A DNA stretch of 64,000 nucleotides. Source: Mycobacterium sp. D16Q14 (GTDB lineage: Bacteria > Actinomycetota > Actinomycetes > Mycobacteriales > Mycobacteriaceae). Position numbers and translations under genes: made by a program. Position 1 is the first letter of the stretch. Each line of letters opens with the position of its first letter. Shown here piece by piece: positions 62,967-64,000 of the stretch. The notes below the pieces were generated by a model. The model was not told where the DNA came from, made no database searches, and saw nothing but the letters and a program-made list of their open reading frames with translations. The DNA is taken from assembly GCA_002013415.1 (NCBI GenBank), contig MAEX01000013.1, forward strand, positions 62,001-126,000, given 5' to 3'.

Positions 62967-64000
62967 GTGAGTGATGCGACTGGGAGCGACGCAGAGCAGG
63001 GTGTCCTGATCATCGGTGGTGGGCTGGGTGCGGTGCGAACCGCCGAGCAGCTGCGCCGCGCGGAGTTCACCGGACCGATCACCATTGTGAGTAGCGAGAC
63101 TCATCTGCCCTACGATCGTCCGCCGCTGTCCAAGGATGTGCTGCGTGACGCGGAGAAGACCATCGACGCGGTTGTGCTCAAGCCGCGGGAGTTCTATGAC
63201 GAGAAGCAGATTGAGCTGCGACTCGGTGCAAGGGTAGTGGCATTGGACCCCGCTGCGCGCACGGTCGCTCTGGATGACGGAAGTACGGTGCAGTACGGGG
63301 AGGTCATCATCGCGACTGGCCTCGTTCCCCGGCGTATTTCCGCATTCCCCGACCTGGACGGCATCCACGTCCTGCGGACCGCCGACGATAGCTTCGCCTT
63401 GCGGGGAGACGCCGCGAATGCGCGGCGCGCGGTGATTGTGGGAGCCGGATTCATCGGCTGCGAGGTCGCATCCACATTGCGGGCCAACGGGGTTGATGTG
63501 GTGCTGGTTGAACCGCAACCAGCACCGCTGCTGGCTGCGATCGGTCAGCAGCTCGGTGACCTGGTCGCCCGTCTGCACCGCAACGAGGGTGTCGATGTTC
63601 GCGTGGGTGTTGGAGTGGACGCCGTGGAAGGCGAGGGGCGAGTCCGGTCCGTCACGCTGTCGGATGGCACGAGGCTGGACGCCGATCTCGTCGTGCTGGG
63701 GATTGGGAGCCGGCCCGCGACGGACTGGCTGGACGGTTCCGGCGTCGAGGTGGACAACGGCGTGGTGTGCGATGCCGTCGGCCGCACCGGCACCCCGCAT
63801 GTCTGGGCGCTGGGTGATGTTGCCGCATGGGCAGATGCCGCCGGGCTTCCCGGCCGTGTGGAGCACTGGAGCAATGTCGCCGAGCAGGTTCGTGCGCTTG
63901 TACCGGCGTTGCTTGGGCAGGAGCCTTCGGCCAGTGCCGCTGCCGTGCCGTACTTTTGGAGTGATCAGTACGACGTGAAGATTCAGTCGCTCGGTCATCT
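62967..64000 (+). CDS. NAD(P)/FAD-dependent ferredoxin reductase (Rv0688-like), 3' truncated
   Basis: The gene starts GTG 62967 and runs off the window after 344 codons. It has an N-terminal FAD Rossmann motif GGGLGA (17-22), HLPYDRPPLSKDVL, VIIATGLVPRRI, a second (NAD) Rossmann motif VIVGAGFIGCEVA and HVWALGDVAAW. This is the rubredoxin/ferredoxin reductase type that feeds cytochromes P450 through a small ferredoxin. In Mtb Rv0688 directly follows Rv0687; here the arginine-catabolism block separates the two. Confidence 0.9.
   Translation, partial: MSDATGSDAEQGVLIIGGGLGAVRTAEQLRRAEFTGPITIVSSETHLPYDRPPLSKDVLRDAEKTIDAVVLKPREFYDEKQIELRLGARVVALDPAARTVALDDGSTVQYGEVIIATGLVPRRISAFPDLDGIHVLRTADDSFALRGDAANARRAVIVGAGFIGCEVASTLRANGVDVVLVEPQPAPLLAAIGQQLGDLVARLHRNEGVDVRVGVGVDAVEGEGRVRSVTLSDGTRLDADLVVLGIGSRPATDWLDGSGVEVDNGVVCDAVGRTGTPHVWALGDVAAWADAAGLPGRVEHWSNVAEQVRALVPALLGQEPSASAAAVPYFWSDQYDVKIQSLGH

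Noticed and set aside
62967..64000. Minus-strand frame across the last kilobase
   Set aside because: The plus-strand frame has two Rossmann motifs and is clearly the ferredoxin reductase; it lacks a stop only because the window ends.

Overview
The window is a stretch of mycobacterial chromosome, most likely from the Mycobacteroides (Mycobacterium abscessus-chelonae) branch. The evidence is high GC with GC-rich third positions, a mycolic-acid gene set (end of hadC, a cyclopropane/methyl-mycolate synthase), mceG/mkl, devR-devS, and a gene order that tracks the M. tuberculosis Rv0637-Rv0688 region. Several Mtb genes are missing from that order (three of the four mmaA genes, mmpS5/mmpL5) and other blocks are inserted. 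I cannot assign the species from this window alone.

Layout: (1) 1-3050: end of hadC, tRNA-Trp, secE, nusG, rplK, rplA, terminator. (2) 3051-8520: a DosR/DevR-type two-component system, preceded by a candidate Dos box and an unannotated small ORF, then an ECF42-like sigma factor with its DGPF (YCII) partner and a TetR regulator. (3) 8700-14250: a TIGR00027 methyltransferase, then a glycerolipid cluster (DagK-type lipid kinase, alkyl-DHAP-synthase-like flavoprotein, TetR regulator, GlpD). (4) 14230-18600: mycolate methyltransferase, LipG-type hydrolase, ABC1 kinase and a second hydrolase. (5) 18600-20240: rplJ-rplL with leader and terminator. (6) 20240-29550: TetR plus carotenoid oxygenase, a frameshifted deazaflavin reductase, two membrane proteins, mceG, a molybdopterin oxidoreductase and a frameshifted methyltransferase. 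(7) 29690-37400: rpoB-rpoC with promoter and terminator. (8) 37380-48290: amino-acid permease, ArsR-AHSA1-DUF1905 operon, fadE8-echA4-paaX-echA5 acyl-CoA operon, four envelope lipoprotein/DUF3060 genes and a TetR. (9) 48290-53045: rpsL-rpsG-fusA-tuf. (10) 53120-56870: intact and triply frameshifted MpaB/DUF2236 paralogues with conserved operator-like repeats, and a SHOCT protein. (11) 56950-64000: mycofactocin-coupled SDR, arginine/ornithine catabolism operon (guanidino hydrolase, RocD, RocE, universal stress protein) with a divergent AsnC regulator, and the start of a ferredoxin reductase.

The core is translation and transcription machinery on the + strand. Between these blocks lie accessory islands, most with their own local regulator (DevR, ECF42, five TetR, ArsR, PaaX, AsnC) and often a visible inverted repeat next to it. 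No insertion sequences, CRISPR arrays or phage genes are visible. The most interesting signals are: the candidate Dos box, small ORF and hairpin in front of devRS; the AGPS-like enzyme among glycerol-3-phosphate genes; the ArsR promoter with its operator in the spacer and an apparently leaderless start; a perfect 11-bp hairpin in the tuf leader; and the decaying MpaB duplicate.
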